A DNA stretch of 39,887 nt, from NCBI RefSeq assembly GCF_001423405.1, contig NZ_LMNS01000014.1, positions 1 to 39,887 on the forward strand. Reading direction: 5' to 3'. The DNA is from Methylobacterium sp. Leaf123. GTDB taxonomy: Bacteria > Pseudomonadota > Alphaproteobacteria > Rhizobiales > Beijerinckiaceae. A program made the translations under genes and the position numbers. Of this stretch, positions 6,642 through 14,554 are shown piece by piece. Positions within the stretch are counted from its first letter, which is position 1. Each line of letters starts with the position of its first letter. The notes below the pieces were generated by a model. That model was given only the letters and a program-made list of their open reading frames with translations, had not been told where the DNA came from and searched no databases.

Positions 6642-8936
6642 CTAGCCATCGACAGGCAGCCTAACGACCAAGGGTCCGTCCATTGCGATAACGAAAGCGG
6701 CACCTCCGGCGAACACCGTCATGGGATCTCCCCGGTCGAGGGTGACGCGAAGCTCACGGTTCTTCCCGTCTACGGCGACGGCGAGTTCTCGCCCGCGCCA
6801 CCGGATCCTGAAGTCGAGGCCGTGCCAGCTGGCGGGCAGACGCGGATCGAAGGCGAGGCCGTCGGCCCCCAGCGACAGCCCGGCGAAGCCGAAGATCGCC
6901 ATCAGCCACAGGCCGCCCAGGGCCGCGATGTGGATCCCGCCGCCGATCGCCACGTGGGTGTCGGCGAGGTCGATGGCCGCGCTTCGGTGGAAGTAGCCCA
7001 ACGCCGCCTCAGGACGGCCCAGCCGCACGGCCGCAAGGCCGTGCATGACCCGGCTCAGTGAGCTTCCGTGCCCGCACAGTGGCTCGTAATGGTCGAAGTT
7101 TGTCCCGCCACTGGTGCCAGGGAAGGCTTCGGGTAGGAGCGCCAGGAGCGCGACGACGTCGGCCTGCTTGATGGCCTGGGCCCGCTGCGTCCGTTCCCGC
7201 CCTAGAACCACGTCCATCGGGACCGAGCGCCCGGCATAGGCGTTCAGGTCGATCCCCTCCAGGGCCGAGAAGCCTGCGAATTGCTCGTACAGCCCCGTAG
7301 CCGGATCGCGACCGGTGGCGATGGTCTCCGCCGCCTCGCGCCAGTGCGCCAGTTCCGGCTCGCCGAGGCCGAGGCTCCGCGCGAGCCGCTCCCACGTATC
7401 CGGCCAGCGCTCCCGCATGAGGGCCGCGACATCAAGGCCGCGGGCGATGTTCCACCGGGCCATGACGTTGGTGAAGGCGTTGTCGTCCACCCGCTCATGG
7501 TACTCGTCCGGTCCGATGACTCCGCGGATGTGGCGCAAGCCGTCCGCCTCCAGCACGGCCCGGCTCGTCCAGAACCGTGCCGTCTCCAGGAGGATCTCGG
7601 CACCGGCCTCTTGCAGGAAGGCCTCGTCCTCGGTCGCCTGCCAGTATTGCCAGACCGCGTAGGCGACGTCGGCGCTGATATGCTGCTCCTGGCTGCCGCA
7701 GAGGATGTCCAGGATCTTGCGGTCCGGGCCGACGGTCTGGGGTGGCGTGACCTCGGCTCCCGTATCGGCCGATTCCCAGGCGTAGAGGGCGCCCTGCCAG
7801 CCCATCCGCGCGGCCTTGGCGCGGGCCGCGTCCAGGGTGCGGAACCGGTACATCAGGAGAGTGCGCGCGGCCTCCGGCCAGGTCAGCGCGTAGAAGGGCA
7901 CGAGGAAGATCTCGGTGTCCCAGAAGACGTGGCCTCGGTAATCATCCCCCGTGAGAGCGCGGGCGGCGACGGAGACGTGCGGGTCCTCCGGGTTGGCCGC
8001 CCCGTTGAGGTGGAAGACGGCGAAGCGCAGGGCGGCCTGCGCGGCCGGGTCGCCCGTCACCCGGATGTCGCTGCAGCGCCAGCGCTCGGCCCAGGCTGCC
8101 TCGTGCCTGGCCAGGATACCGCGCCAGCCGATGGTGCGCGCAGCGGCCAGTTCCCTGCGGGCCCGGGCCCCCGCATGGACGTCGGTGGCGTGATGACGCG
8201 TCACCGCGACGATGCGCCGGAAGGTCACGACCTGGCCCGGCTGCGCGGTCCAGCGCCAAGCCCACGATAGGTCGCCCCGCGCCACGGGCTGGCGCTCGAT
8301 ACCGTCCACCTCCAGCGAAGCCGCTGCCGCGATCGCGAGGCTCCGACCGGACCGCCAAGTACGCCACGCCTTCAGGTCGAATTCCGCTCGTTCCGGGGCG
8401 AGCTCGAAATCCGTGGGACCCAACGCCGCCTCGAAGGTGAGGTCGCTGACCCCGCTCTCGATCCGAAGCTCGATCACCTGCATCCCGATCGCGCGCGCGT
8501 CGAGCGAAACCACCCGCATGGAGCGCAGTCGGACTTCGAGCGGGGCGTTACAGGTCTGACGGGCCTCCATGAACAGGGCGCCCCGTCGCATGTCTGGGGT
8601 CAGCGCCCGCGAGGATCGGTCCGGGCAGCGCATGAGCGGGCCGTCCGGCAGGAGGATGCTGACCTGCGTCCAGTCAGGCGCCGGCACCAGTTCCGGAATA
8701 ACGCTGTCCGGCGTCGGCGTGTCGAACAATCCGGCCACGTAGAAGCGCGGAGGAATGGCCCGACAGGCTCCAAGATGGGCCGCCAACCCGCCGCGCACGC
8801 CGAGGAAGCCGTTGCTGATGGCGAAGCGGGTTTCGAAGGTGCTCTCCCGCAGCAACTCATACCCGGTCTCGCGCAGAAGCCAGGTTGGATCGTTTTCGGA
8901 AGCAATGTCCTCAGCCAAGGTACCAACCAAGGTCAT
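6642..8936 (-). CDS. glycoside hydrolase family 65 protein (disaccharide phosphorylase type)
   Basis: This 764-residue protein shows GH65 architecture: an N-terminal beta-sandwich (about 10-270), a linker, an (alpha/alpha)6 catalytic barrel (about 300-690) and a small C-terminal beta domain. The catalytic acid motif GPDEYHERVDDNAFTN has Glu at about 478. HVFWDTEIF, KQADVV and the phosphate-site GHGSSLS are also present. Members phosphorolyse maltose, trehalose, kojibiose or similar alpha-glucosides to give beta-glucose-1-phosphate. The usual partner, a beta-phosphoglucomutase-type HAD enzyme, overlapped this start (ATGA) but survives only as a C-terminal remnant. Its promoter is therefore probably lost or replaced. 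Exact sugar unknown. Confidence 0.9.
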   Translation of the reverse strand: MTLVGTLAEDIASENDPTWLLRETGYELLRESTFETRFAISNGFLGVRGGLAAHLGACRAIPPRFYVAGLFDTPTPDSVIPELVPAPDWTQVSILLPDGPLMRCPDRSSRALTPDMRRGALFMEARQTCNAPLEVRLRSMRVVSLDARAIGMQVIELRIESGVSDLTFEAALGPTDFELAPERAEFDLKAWRTWRSGRSLAIAAAASLEVDGIERQPVARGDLSWAWRWTAQPGQVVTFRRIVAVTRHHATDVHAGARARRELAAARTIGWRGILARHEAAWAERWRCSDIRVTGDPAAQAALRFAVFHLNGAANPEDPHVSVAARALTGDDYRGHVFWDTEIFLVPFYALTWPEAARTLLMYRFRTLDAARAKAARMGWQGALYAWESADTGAEVTPPQTVGPDRKILDILCGSQEQHISADVAYAVWQYWQATEDEAFLQEAGAEILLETARFWTSRAVLEADGLRHIRGVIGPDEYHERVDDNAFTNVMARWNIARGLDVAALMRERWPDTWERLARSLGLGEPELAHWREAAETIATGRDPATGLYEQFAGFSALEGIDLNAYAGRSVPMDVVLGRERTQRAQAIKQADVVALLALLPEAFPGTSGGTNFDHYEPLCGHGSSLSRVMHGLAAVRLGRPEAALGYFHRSAAIDLADTHVAIGGGIHIAALGGLWLMAIFGFAGLSLGADGLAFDPRLPASWHGLDFRIRWRGRELAVAVDGKNRELRVTLDRGDPMTVFAGGAAFVIAMDGPLVVRLPVDG

Positions 8937-9030
8937 GCGGCATCTCCCGAAGTGTAAGGCAGCGTGAGATCGTCGGCGCGGATCTCGTCGAAGCTCGTCA
9001 CCACGCGATCGGCTCCCTCACCGACTGAGT
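8933..9030 (-). pseudogene. C-terminal remnant of a HAD/beta-phosphoglucomutase-type gene
   Basis: In the frame ending at the TGA that overlaps the GH65 start, the sequence reads GADRVVTSFDEIRADDL and ends TSGDAA. This is the usual tail of HAD mutases paired with GH65 enzymes. Upstream of about 9015-9030 the sequence no longer fits this protein and instead belongs to the RND adaptor in another frame. The right-hand limit is approximate, because the junction lies in a short stretch that fits both. The assignment rests on the tail and on gene context. Confidence 0.6.
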
Positions 9031-9687
9031 GAAATCCGCGTCGATGGGATCGAGCTGCTGGATAGTGGCGAGGTGGGTGGCCTCGTTCTGGTCCACGAGA
9101 GCCCCTTCGGTGACCAGCGCGCGGCCGATGCGCCCGGTGATCGGGGCGCGGATGGTGGCGTAGCCGAGGTTGATCTGCGCCCGCTTGACCGCCGCCTTTT
9201 GGGAGGCGACCTCAGCCTCCGCCTGTCGCTCGGCGGAGAGGGCGCGGTCGTACTGGGCTTGTGTCGTGGTCTGGCCGGACAGCAGGGTCCGCAGCCGGTC
9301 CTCCTGGCGCGACGCCTGGAAAAGGCTGGCCTCGGCCCGGGCGAGGGCAGCCTTGGCGCTCTCAAGCTCGACTTCGAGGGGCAGGGGGTCGATGCGGTAC
9401 AGCACTTCGCCCTTCTTGACTACGCTGCCCTGCTGGAACGCGCGCTCGACGATGATGCCGGAGACGCGCGGACGCACCTCGGCGATGCGCATGGGCCTGA
9501 CCCGACCGGGCAGTTCTTTGATCAAGGTTACTGGCCTCGGTTCGACGGTCACGATCCCGACCTCCGGCGCTGCGGCGGCATCGCCTGCAAAGGCTGTGGT
9601 CGCTGGGCCGGTACCGGCGAGGAGCACGGCGGCGAAAACCAGGGCTCGGCCCCTTCGCGTGCGGATGGTCCGCAAGCGGTACAGCAT
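8998..9687 (-). pseudogene. truncated RND efflux adaptor (AcrA/MexA type), N-terminal part
   Basis: The reading frame gives a signal peptide and then typical RND adaptor sequence: VEPRPVTLIKELPGRVRP, EVRPRVSGIIVER, VKKGEVLYRIDP, a coiled-coil hairpin, and YATIRAPITGRIGRALVTEG. It reaches QQLDPIDADFTQSV, the point where full-length relatives (about 390 residues) continue into the beta-barrel. Here it stops eight codons later (REPIAW and TGA) because a deletion has fused it to the HAD remnant. The product lacks the barrel and membrane-proximal domains and no RND pump gene is adjacent, so it is unlikely to work. The start could be 9687 or 9696. Confidence 0.8.
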
Positions 9688-9800
9688 TCGTGACATGGCT
9701 CTGTCGCATTCAGAAGAGCATTGAGGCGCCGTGATCCGGCAGCAAGGACGCGGATCTGCGACCTCGCACCATGAGATCGATTCGCGCGCGCGGTTTTCAA

Positions 9801-9900
9801 GTGGCCTTTATTTGCAATAGTTGGCCATGAGAAGATTTATTATACACATTGCTGGCCATTGAAATAATTGATGGCGACCATTTGCAATTTTTGACTTGTG
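9801..9900. promoter_or_regulatory. AT-rich region with short repeats upstream of the truncated adaptor
   Basis: This stretch is much richer in A/T than the rest and contains TTTGCAAT twice (9811-9818 and 9881-9888) and TGGCCAT twice (9822-9828 and 9853-9859). It precedes the leftward RND adaptor remnant by about 120 bases, so it is a likely former promoter/operator of that efflux gene. Confidence 0.35.
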
Positions 9901-9983
9901 TTTCAAACGAACGCCGCCCACGTCCCGGAGCGCTCAGGGTCCGGGCCCCTTTGGTACGTGTACGCCGCCGCAGCGCTCATTGA

Positions 9984-9997
9984 TTGATCCACCTCAA
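9984..9997 (+). promoter_or_regulatory. FixK/FNR-type box TTGATCCACCTCAA
   Basis: The left half is perfect and the right half is CTCAA. It ends 71 nt before the Hsp20 start, the spacing seen at many other operons of this window. Confidence 0.75.
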
Positions 9998-10068
9998 GGC
10001 CGAACGGTCGAGGCGGCGCCAGCCTCCCACCGGCGGCGCGACCAGGGCCGCCTGACCGGAACTAGACC

Positions 10069-10548
10069 ATGAAGCTCGGATCGCTCCTCACCCTCGGTGA
10101 CCGTGTCAGGGCGCCGATGTCCGACCACCAAGCGATGATGTTGCCCCTGCAGCGACTGACCGACCAGATGTTCGGCGATCCCCGTTTCGGTCTGCCGCCG
10201 CTCCTTCAGGGTGCGGCCGTGCTACGCATGGATGTCGTCGAGAAGGACGGACACTTCAAAGTCACCGCCGAGTTGCCGGGCCTCGTTCGCGAGGACATTC
10301 GGATCGAGCTCGCCGCCGACATGCTCGTCATCAGCGGCGAGAAGCGGCAGGACAGGGACGAAACCGAAAGATCCCGGAAGATCAACGAGGGGGCCTACGG
10401 CTCCTTCATGCGCACGCTGGAACTTCCGGCTGGCATCAGGCCCGAGGACATCGAGGCCAGCATGGACAAGGGTGTCCTCATGGTGAGATTGCCCAAGACC
10501 GTCCTCGCCGCTCGTGAGACCAGTCGCATCGAGATCAAGGCGCCCTGA
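10069..10548 (+). CDS. Hsp20/alpha-crystallin small heat-shock protein
   Basis: This 159-residue protein has an alpha-crystallin domain (about 48-150). It includes RMDVVEKDGHFKVTAELPG, the conserved YGSFMRTLELP strand region, GVLMVRLPK, and a C-terminal IEIKAP tail close to the I-x-I anchor. Such chaperones hold unfolding proteins without using ATP and are common in dormancy and low-oxygen responses. A FixK-type box ends 71 nt upstream. Its stop overlaps the start of the Crp/Fnr-type gene by one base, so the two are co-translated. An internal ATG at residue 17 is a possible alternative start. Confidence 0.92.
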   Translation: MKLGSLLTLGDRVRAPMSDHQAMMLPLQRLTDQMFGDPRFGLPPLLQGAAVLRMDVVEKDGHFKVTAELPGLVREDIRIELAADMLVISGEKRQDRDETERSRKINEGAYGSFMRTLELPAGIRPEDIEASMDKGVLMVRLPKTVLAARETSRIEIKAP

Positions 10549-11405
10549 TGCCGACGCGGGAACCGCTCGCGAGGCTCGTCCGGCGGCTGGAGGAGGCCGG
10601 CCCCCTGGGCGAGCGCGAGCGGCAAGCCATCCTCTCCCTGCGCCTCCGACCACGGCTGGTGCCGGCCCGTGCCGACATCGGCTTGAAGCAGGACCCACAA
10701 GCCGCGCACCTCGTGCTGCGCGGGGTGGCCTGCCGCTACCACATGCTGTCCGACGGCACCCGCAGCATCATCGGCCTGTTCTTCCCGGGCGACCTTTGCG
10801 GCGGCCACTCGGCGTCGCCGGCCAAGCACCATGGCTCGCTCGGGGCGCTCTCGCCGTCCCTCGTCGCCGACGTCCCGTTCCGCACCCTGGAAGCCTTGAT
10901 CGGGGACCATCCCGGCATCGGGCGGGCCCTGTGGTGGCTGACCCTCGTCGAGCTCGGCATCGCGCAGCAGTGGCTGGCGAACGGCGGTCTGGAAGCCGAG
11001 CGGCGGATCGCGCATCTCGTCTGCGAAATCGTCGCCCGGTCCGAGGCCACCGGCATGGCCGCCGTCGACGCCTTCTCGGGAGGGATACGCCAAGGCGTCA
11101 TCGCCGATCTCGCCGCGGTCTCCTTGGTCCACGTGAACCGGGTGCTGCACGCTCTTCAGGACGCCGGCCTGATCAGGCTGGAAAGAGGGGTGGTGAAGGT
11201 GCCCAAGCTCAGCCGGCTCGCCGCCTACGCCGATTTCGATGCGGGCTACCTACACCTGGCAGGGCAAGCCGCGACTGAGCCGGGCTCCGAGATTTCCTTA
11301 TCATGCGGGACCGGTCTGGCACGGATCCGAACCTCAGCCGGTGTCATGGGCCCGGGAGCACGTCCCGGGTCGGCCGACGATGCCTGGCCGTGCCAAGGCC
11401 AATGA
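10548..11405 (+). CDS. Crp/Fnr-family regulator co-expressed with Hsp20
   Basis: This 285-residue protein has a cyclic-nucleotide-binding-like N-domain (about 10-140, with LVLRGVACRYHMLSDGTRSI and FFPGDLCGG) and a C-terminal winged HTH (about 165-230). The recognition helix reads VHVNRVLHAL, lacking the E-x-x-S-R of FNR/FixK proteins, so it probably reads a different DNA site. It has no four-cysteine iron-sulphur motif. A C-terminal extension of about 40 residues after the HTH is unusual. It overlaps the Hsp20 gene by one base and sits in the same FixK-box operon, so it may pass the low-oxygen signal on to a second gene set. Confidence 0.85.
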   Translation: MPTREPLARLVRRLEEAGPLGERERQAILSLRLRPRLVPARADIGLKQDPQAAHLVLRGVACRYHMLSDGTRSIIGLFFPGDLCGGHSASPAKHHGSLGALSPSLVADVPFRTLEALIGDHPGIGRALWWLTLVELGIAQQWLANGGLEAERRIAHLVCEIVARSEATGMAAVDAFSGGIRQGVIADLAAVSLVHVNRVLHALQDAGLIRLERGVVKVPKLSRLAAYADFDAGYLHLAGQAATEPGSEISLSCGTGLARIRTSAGVMGPGARPGSADDAWPCQGQ

Positions 11406-11430
11406 GGATGGAGATGCCCGCTCGCTCCGT

Positions 11431-12249
11431 TCAGTGGGACATCAGGCAACAGACGGAAGGCTTCGCCAGCAGGTCGCGTGTGACCCCGCCGAAGAACCAC
11501 TCCCGCAGGCGGCTGTAGCCGTAGGCGCCGGCAACAATCAGGTCGGCGTCCAAGTCACGCGCCGCCTTCTGCATTTCGTCGGCGACGGTCCAGCCCGAAG
11601 GCTTTGCCGGATGCGCCGTCGCGATTACATCGTGCAGCGACAAGTAGCGAACCACATCCTCGACCTCGGTGCGGTCCTTGCCATCGGAAATCCGGAACAC
11701 CCAGACGGCCTCGGCGCAACGCAGGATCGGCATGGCGTCCGTTACAGCCCGGCGGGTCTGCAGGGTGTTCTTCCAGCCAATGATGACGCGTCCGGCCTCC
11801 AGGTGCTCGACGCCAGGCGGGACGACGAGAACGGGCCGGCCCAGCCCCATCAACGCGTCGCCGACGTTGACCGCCATGCCATCCGCCACCCCTTCGTTGT
11901 CCGCGTAACGCCCGACCACGACGAGGTCCGCCGCCCGGGACTGGTCCTCAAGGAACTGGACCGGGGCGGTCAGGTCGGAGCGCCATTCGATGCGGTCGTT
12001 CAGCCACGAGGCGTTCCGGAACGCCTGCTCGGTGCCCGCGAGCTTCGCGAGGGCGGCTTGGCGGATTTCCTCGATGACCATGCCCATGGGCACGGCGGTT
12101 TCCCCGTAGCCCTGCGGGTAGTCAGGCATGCAGGCGGCTACACCGACGAGGCGGGCGCCGAGGCGGTGCGCGAGTCCTGCGGCGAGCCGGACCCGCGCCG
12201 ATGCGTGGCGCCCGTCATCGACCGCGACCATGATGCTGGCAATGGACAT
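11431..12249 (-). CDS. universal stress protein, tandem UspA domains
   Basis: This 272-residue protein has two UspA domains (about 1-145 and 150-272). The second ends with the ATP-loop pattern GAYGYSRLREWFFGGVT and the tail CCLMSH shared by four USPs of this window. Such tandem proteins bind ATP and support survival under oxygen limitation and stasis. The start at 12249 is preceded by GAGGGAGG; an earlier ATG at 12285 is less likely. A FixK-type box lies 62 nt upstream. Confidence 0.92.
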   Translation of the reverse strand: MSIASIMVAVDDGRHASARVRLAAGLAHRLGARLVGVAACMPDYPQGYGETAVPMGMVIEEIRQAALAKLAGTEQAFRNASWLNDRIEWRSDLTAPVQFLEDQSRAADLVVVGRYADNEGVADGMAVNVGDALMGLGRPVLVVPPGVEHLEAGRVIIGWKNTLQTRRAVTDAMPILRCAEAVWVFRISDGKDRTEVEDVVRYLSLHDVIATAHPAKPSGWTVADEMQKAARDLDADLIVAGAYGYSRLREWFFGGVTRDLLAKPSVCCLMSH

Positions 12250-12311
12250 GGGAGCCTCCCTCGGCCCGTAACGGGCGGGCATCACGGTGTGGCCGCCCGG
12301 GCGAGACGGCG

Positions 12312-12325
12312 TTGACCTGCCTCAA
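12312..12325 (-). promoter_or_regulatory. FixK/FNR-type box TTGACCTGCCTCAA
   Basis: It lies 62 nt upstream of the leftward USP and overlaps the stop codon of the glucokinase pseudogene (12322-12324). The same 14-mer recurs at 29863 and 31328. Confidence 0.7.
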
Positions 12326-13298
12326 GCCCGCCAATCCTGGCCGGAGTACAAGAACCGATCCTCGTCGGTGAAGAGCACCGCCGGGCCGTCGATGGCCGGC
12401 TCTGGGCGGGTGATCACGCAGCGCGGAACGGCCCACACCGCCCCCGGAACGGTTCTTTTTCCCTCGAATGCAGCGCCGAACGCCCCGCCCCGCAGGACCT
12501 CGACAATGCGCGGCGCGATCCAGCCAGCGATGTAGACGCCGCCGGTCGCCAAGAGTACCAGCGCCAGGTCGCCCGCGAACCGGCCGATCAGGCGCGCGAA
12601 CCGATGAACCGCTTCGCTCGCAACCGGATCGTCCCCGGACGCTTCGAGCACCTCCGGCGGCGCATTCCACACGACCGTCATGCCACGCGCCGCCGCAACG
12701 GGCCCGAGCCAGCCTCACGAGGCCGGGATCGGACCGCAGGGTTTCGCCCGCGAGCCTACCCCCGGCCGGGATCAGTTCGGACCACGGCAGGCCGTCGTCC
12801 CGCTCGCAGGGGCCGTAGCCGACATGCCCGGCCTCGGTCTTTTGGATCAGGAGGTGGTCGCCCGCGGGGATCAGGGCCGCTGCGCCGAGGCCCGTGCCCA
12901 GGCCGAGGACGATCCGCGGGCACGATCCGTACCAAGTCGGCCGGGTCGTCCTCTTCGAGGATGCCGAGGACCGCGGCGAGCGGCGCATAATCGTTGACCA
13001 ACCGCACCGCTTCCAGTCCCAGCGCGACGCCGATCCCGCCGAGGTCGGACCGCCAGGGCGGGTTGGTCAGTCGCGTGACGCCGCCGGCGGCGCGCCCGGC
13101 AACGGCCAGGCAGGTGGAGCGCGGCCGTGGCGTCCCCGGTTCGCCGAGATAGGCCTACAGGGCATCGCGGGGAGTGCGGAAGCTGGCCGTGGGCACCTTC
13201 CAGACCGGAGCCGCCCGAGCCCTCGTCGACGGGAAAACGGCGTAGCGGGCAAAGGTGCCGCCGATGTCCGCGAGAAGAACCGGATAGGGCCGCGGCAT
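12322..13298 (-). pseudogene. glk: glucokinase gene, broken by a stop and two frameshifts
   Basis: Pieces of one glucokinase follow each other in order. The start is MPRPYPVLLADIGGTFARYA (ATG at 13298), ending at a TAG after RTPRDAL. The same frame resumes at AYLGEPGTPRPRS and runs through RLVNDYAPLAAVLGIL. A shift near 12910 leads to IVLGLGTGLGAAALIPAG and EAGHVGYGP. A second shift near 12700 leads to WNAPPEVLEASGDD and LLATGGVYIAGWIAPRI, ending at 12322. An intact enzyme would be about 320 residues and phosphorylate glucose with ATP. It starts 2 bases after the cytochrome c stop, so it was the last gene of that operon. Confidence 0.85.
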
Positions 13299-13300
13299 CC

Positions 13301-13678
13301 TCAATCCGCCTGGTTGTCGCCCGCAGGAGCCGTCTTCCCGGTCTTGAGGCTGAGGATGTAGTCGATGACCGCCTCCATCTCGTCGCGGTCGAGCCGCAGG
13401 CTCGGCATCCGCTCGTGGTGGCTCTGCAGGAAGACGGCCAGCGCCGGCCCCGTCGTAGACGGCATCTCGGCAACTCGGACGAAGGCCGGGCCGACGAACT
13501 CGCCCGGCTGCGCCGCACGGCCGATGACGTGGCATTGGCTGCAGAGCTGCGTGGCGATGGTCCAGCCCCGGACGCGATGGTCCTCAGGTGGACCGGCTAT
13601 GGCCGGCGCGCCGGCGACGCTCGCGAGCAGCCCGCCCAGCGCGAGGATGCGAGCGGATCGGGGCGACGCGGCCATCAT
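13301..13678 (-). CDS. small exported c-type cytochrome
   Basis: This 125-residue protein has a signal peptide (cleavage near AIAGP) and one haem-c motif, CSQCH (Cys46, Cys49, His50). A likely axial Met lies in HERMPSL, and a helix DEMEAVIDYILSLK is typical of class I cytochromes. It would carry electrons in the periplasm. Its start overlaps the end of the SPW-repeat gene by 4 bases, and the broken glucokinase gene follows 2 bases after its stop. The operon begins with the lipoyl-like gene behind a near-perfect FixK-type box at 14431. Confidence 0.85.
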   Translation of the reverse strand: MMAASPRSARILALGGLLASVAGAPAIAGPPEDHRVRGWTIATQLCSQCHVIGRAAQPGEFVGPAFVRVAEMPSTTGPALAVFLQSHHERMPSLRLDRDEMEAVIDYILSLKTGKTAPAGDNQAD

Positions 13679-14052
13679 GACGCCCTCGCGATCCTGAGCC
13701 GCCTCGTGGCGACCGCCACAGTCAGGGCTCCGGTTACGACGTGCGCCCAGGTGGCGGCATCGTTGGCCGCGAAGCCGAATAGGAAAGGCGTAAGGACCGT
13801 CCACGCCCCAGCGAGAACGACCGCCTTCTCAAGGGCGGGACGGAAGCGAATCCGATTGCATCCGGTGAGCACCAGGATCAGCAGGCCTGGCAGGAGCGCA
13901 AAGAAGGCCGCCTGGCCCTGGTCGGCGAACACCAGCACCCATGCGGCCAACACCAGAGCGGTCCCGACCGCGTGCTGTAAGACGTCGATCTGGATCTCGT
14001 CCTCTCTCCCATCCGACGGCGGGGGCGTAGCCTGCCTACCGGCATGGGACAT
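13675..14052 (-). CDS. SPW-repeat-type small membrane protein
   Basis: This 125-residue protein has about four transmembrane helices (ALVLAAWVLVF, AAFFALLPGLLILVL, LAGAWTVLTPFLFGF, VVTGALTVAVA). The repeat-like W-x-x-x-P-x-x-FGF pattern is seen in SPW-repeat proteins, and it resembles the gene at 29385. Function unknown; the family recurs in stress and low-oxygen clusters. The start at 14052 has a GAGGAGA site. It lies in the lipoyl-SPW-cytochrome c operon and overlaps the cytochrome start. Confidence 0.75.
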   Translation of the reverse strand: MSHAGRQATPPPSDGREDEIQIDVLQHAVGTALVLAAWVLVFADQGQAAFFALLPGLLILVLTGCNRIRFRPALEKAVVLAGAWTVLTPFLFGFAANDAATWAHVVTGALTVAVATRRLRIARAS

Positions 14053-14119
14053 GACCTGTCTCCTCGATCTGCCTGTTGTCGCGACGCCCCTTCCAGTGCC
14101 GGTGCGTCGAGCGGCTCCG

Positions 14120-14359
14120 TCACGCATGGACTTCGGCGATGATGCAGCCGGGGTCGACCACCTCGTTGACCGGCGCGAGGACCGTCAGGCGACCCGCGGC
14201 GGGGGAAGCAATGTCGTGGAGGGCCTCGCCGATGCGCACGGCCGCCACCGCCTCGCCGGCCCGCACGCTTGCCCCGTCCGGGACGAGCCACCGCTCCAGG
14301 ACGCCCTCAGGCAGCATGCCCGTCGACCAGAGCTCTTCCGCAACGTGAATGTCCGCCAT
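14120..14359 (-). CDS. lipoyl/biotinyl-like domain protein without the modified lysine
   Basis: This 79-residue protein is a single lipoyl-type barrel: GVLERWLVPDGASVRAGEAV, then VRIGEALHDIASPAAGRL, then VNEVVDPGCIIAEV. In true lipoyl domains the hairpin carries E-x-D-K-A with the modified Lys. Here the corresponding stretch, RIGEALHDI, has no Lys, so it cannot be lipoylated there. It may be a carrier-like binding module or assembly factor. The start at 14359 has an AGGAGG site, and a FixK-type box lies 71 nt upstream. Confidence 0.75.
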   Translation of the reverse strand: MADIHVAEELWSTGMLPEGVLERWLVPDGASVRAGEAVAAVRIGEALHDIASPAAGRLTVLAPVNEVVDPGCIIAEVHA

Positions 14360-14430
14360 GACCGCCTCCTGTTCGGATGCCCGGCGACGGGCGCCCGGAG
14401 GCATGGAACGGCGAAGGCCCGGGCGCCGCG

Positions 14431-14444
14431 TTGATCTGGATCAC
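14431..14444 (-). promoter_or_regulatory. FixK/FNR-type box TTGATCTGGATCAC
   Basis: It matches TTGAT-N4-ATCAA at 9 of 10 positions. It lies 71 nt upstream of the leftward lipoyl-like/SPW/cytochrome c operon. Confidence 0.8.
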
Positions 14445-14483
14445 GCCGAGTCCGGCACCGTCCCGCGAGCCGGGCCCGCGGCC

Positions 14484-14497
14484 TTGAGGCAGGTCAA
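14484..14497 (+). promoter_or_regulatory. FixK/FNR-type box TTGAGGCAGGTCAA
   Basis: It ends 57 nt before the channel-like gene at 14555. Together with the box at 14431 it forms a back-to-back pair serving two divergent operons. Confidence 0.75.
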
Positions 14498-14554
14498 CGC
14501 GGCCCCCGGCAGGTCCGGCAGGGTCTCCCGGAGCCCCTCCTGCGGAACGAAGCC

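Noticed and set aside
7281..8270. Long rightward open frame opposite the GH65 gene
   Set aside because: It is the complement shadow of a well-supported enzyme gene, with biased composition and no recognisable motif.
9519..9526. TTGATCAA inside the RND adaptor remnant as a FixK-type box
   Set aside because: The two halves have no 4-base spacer, and it lies within coding sequence away from any start.
13127..14434. Rightward open frame of 435 codons across the cytochrome/SPW/lipoyl operon
   Set aside because: It runs antisense to three supported genes and a pseudogene and has shadow-like composition.
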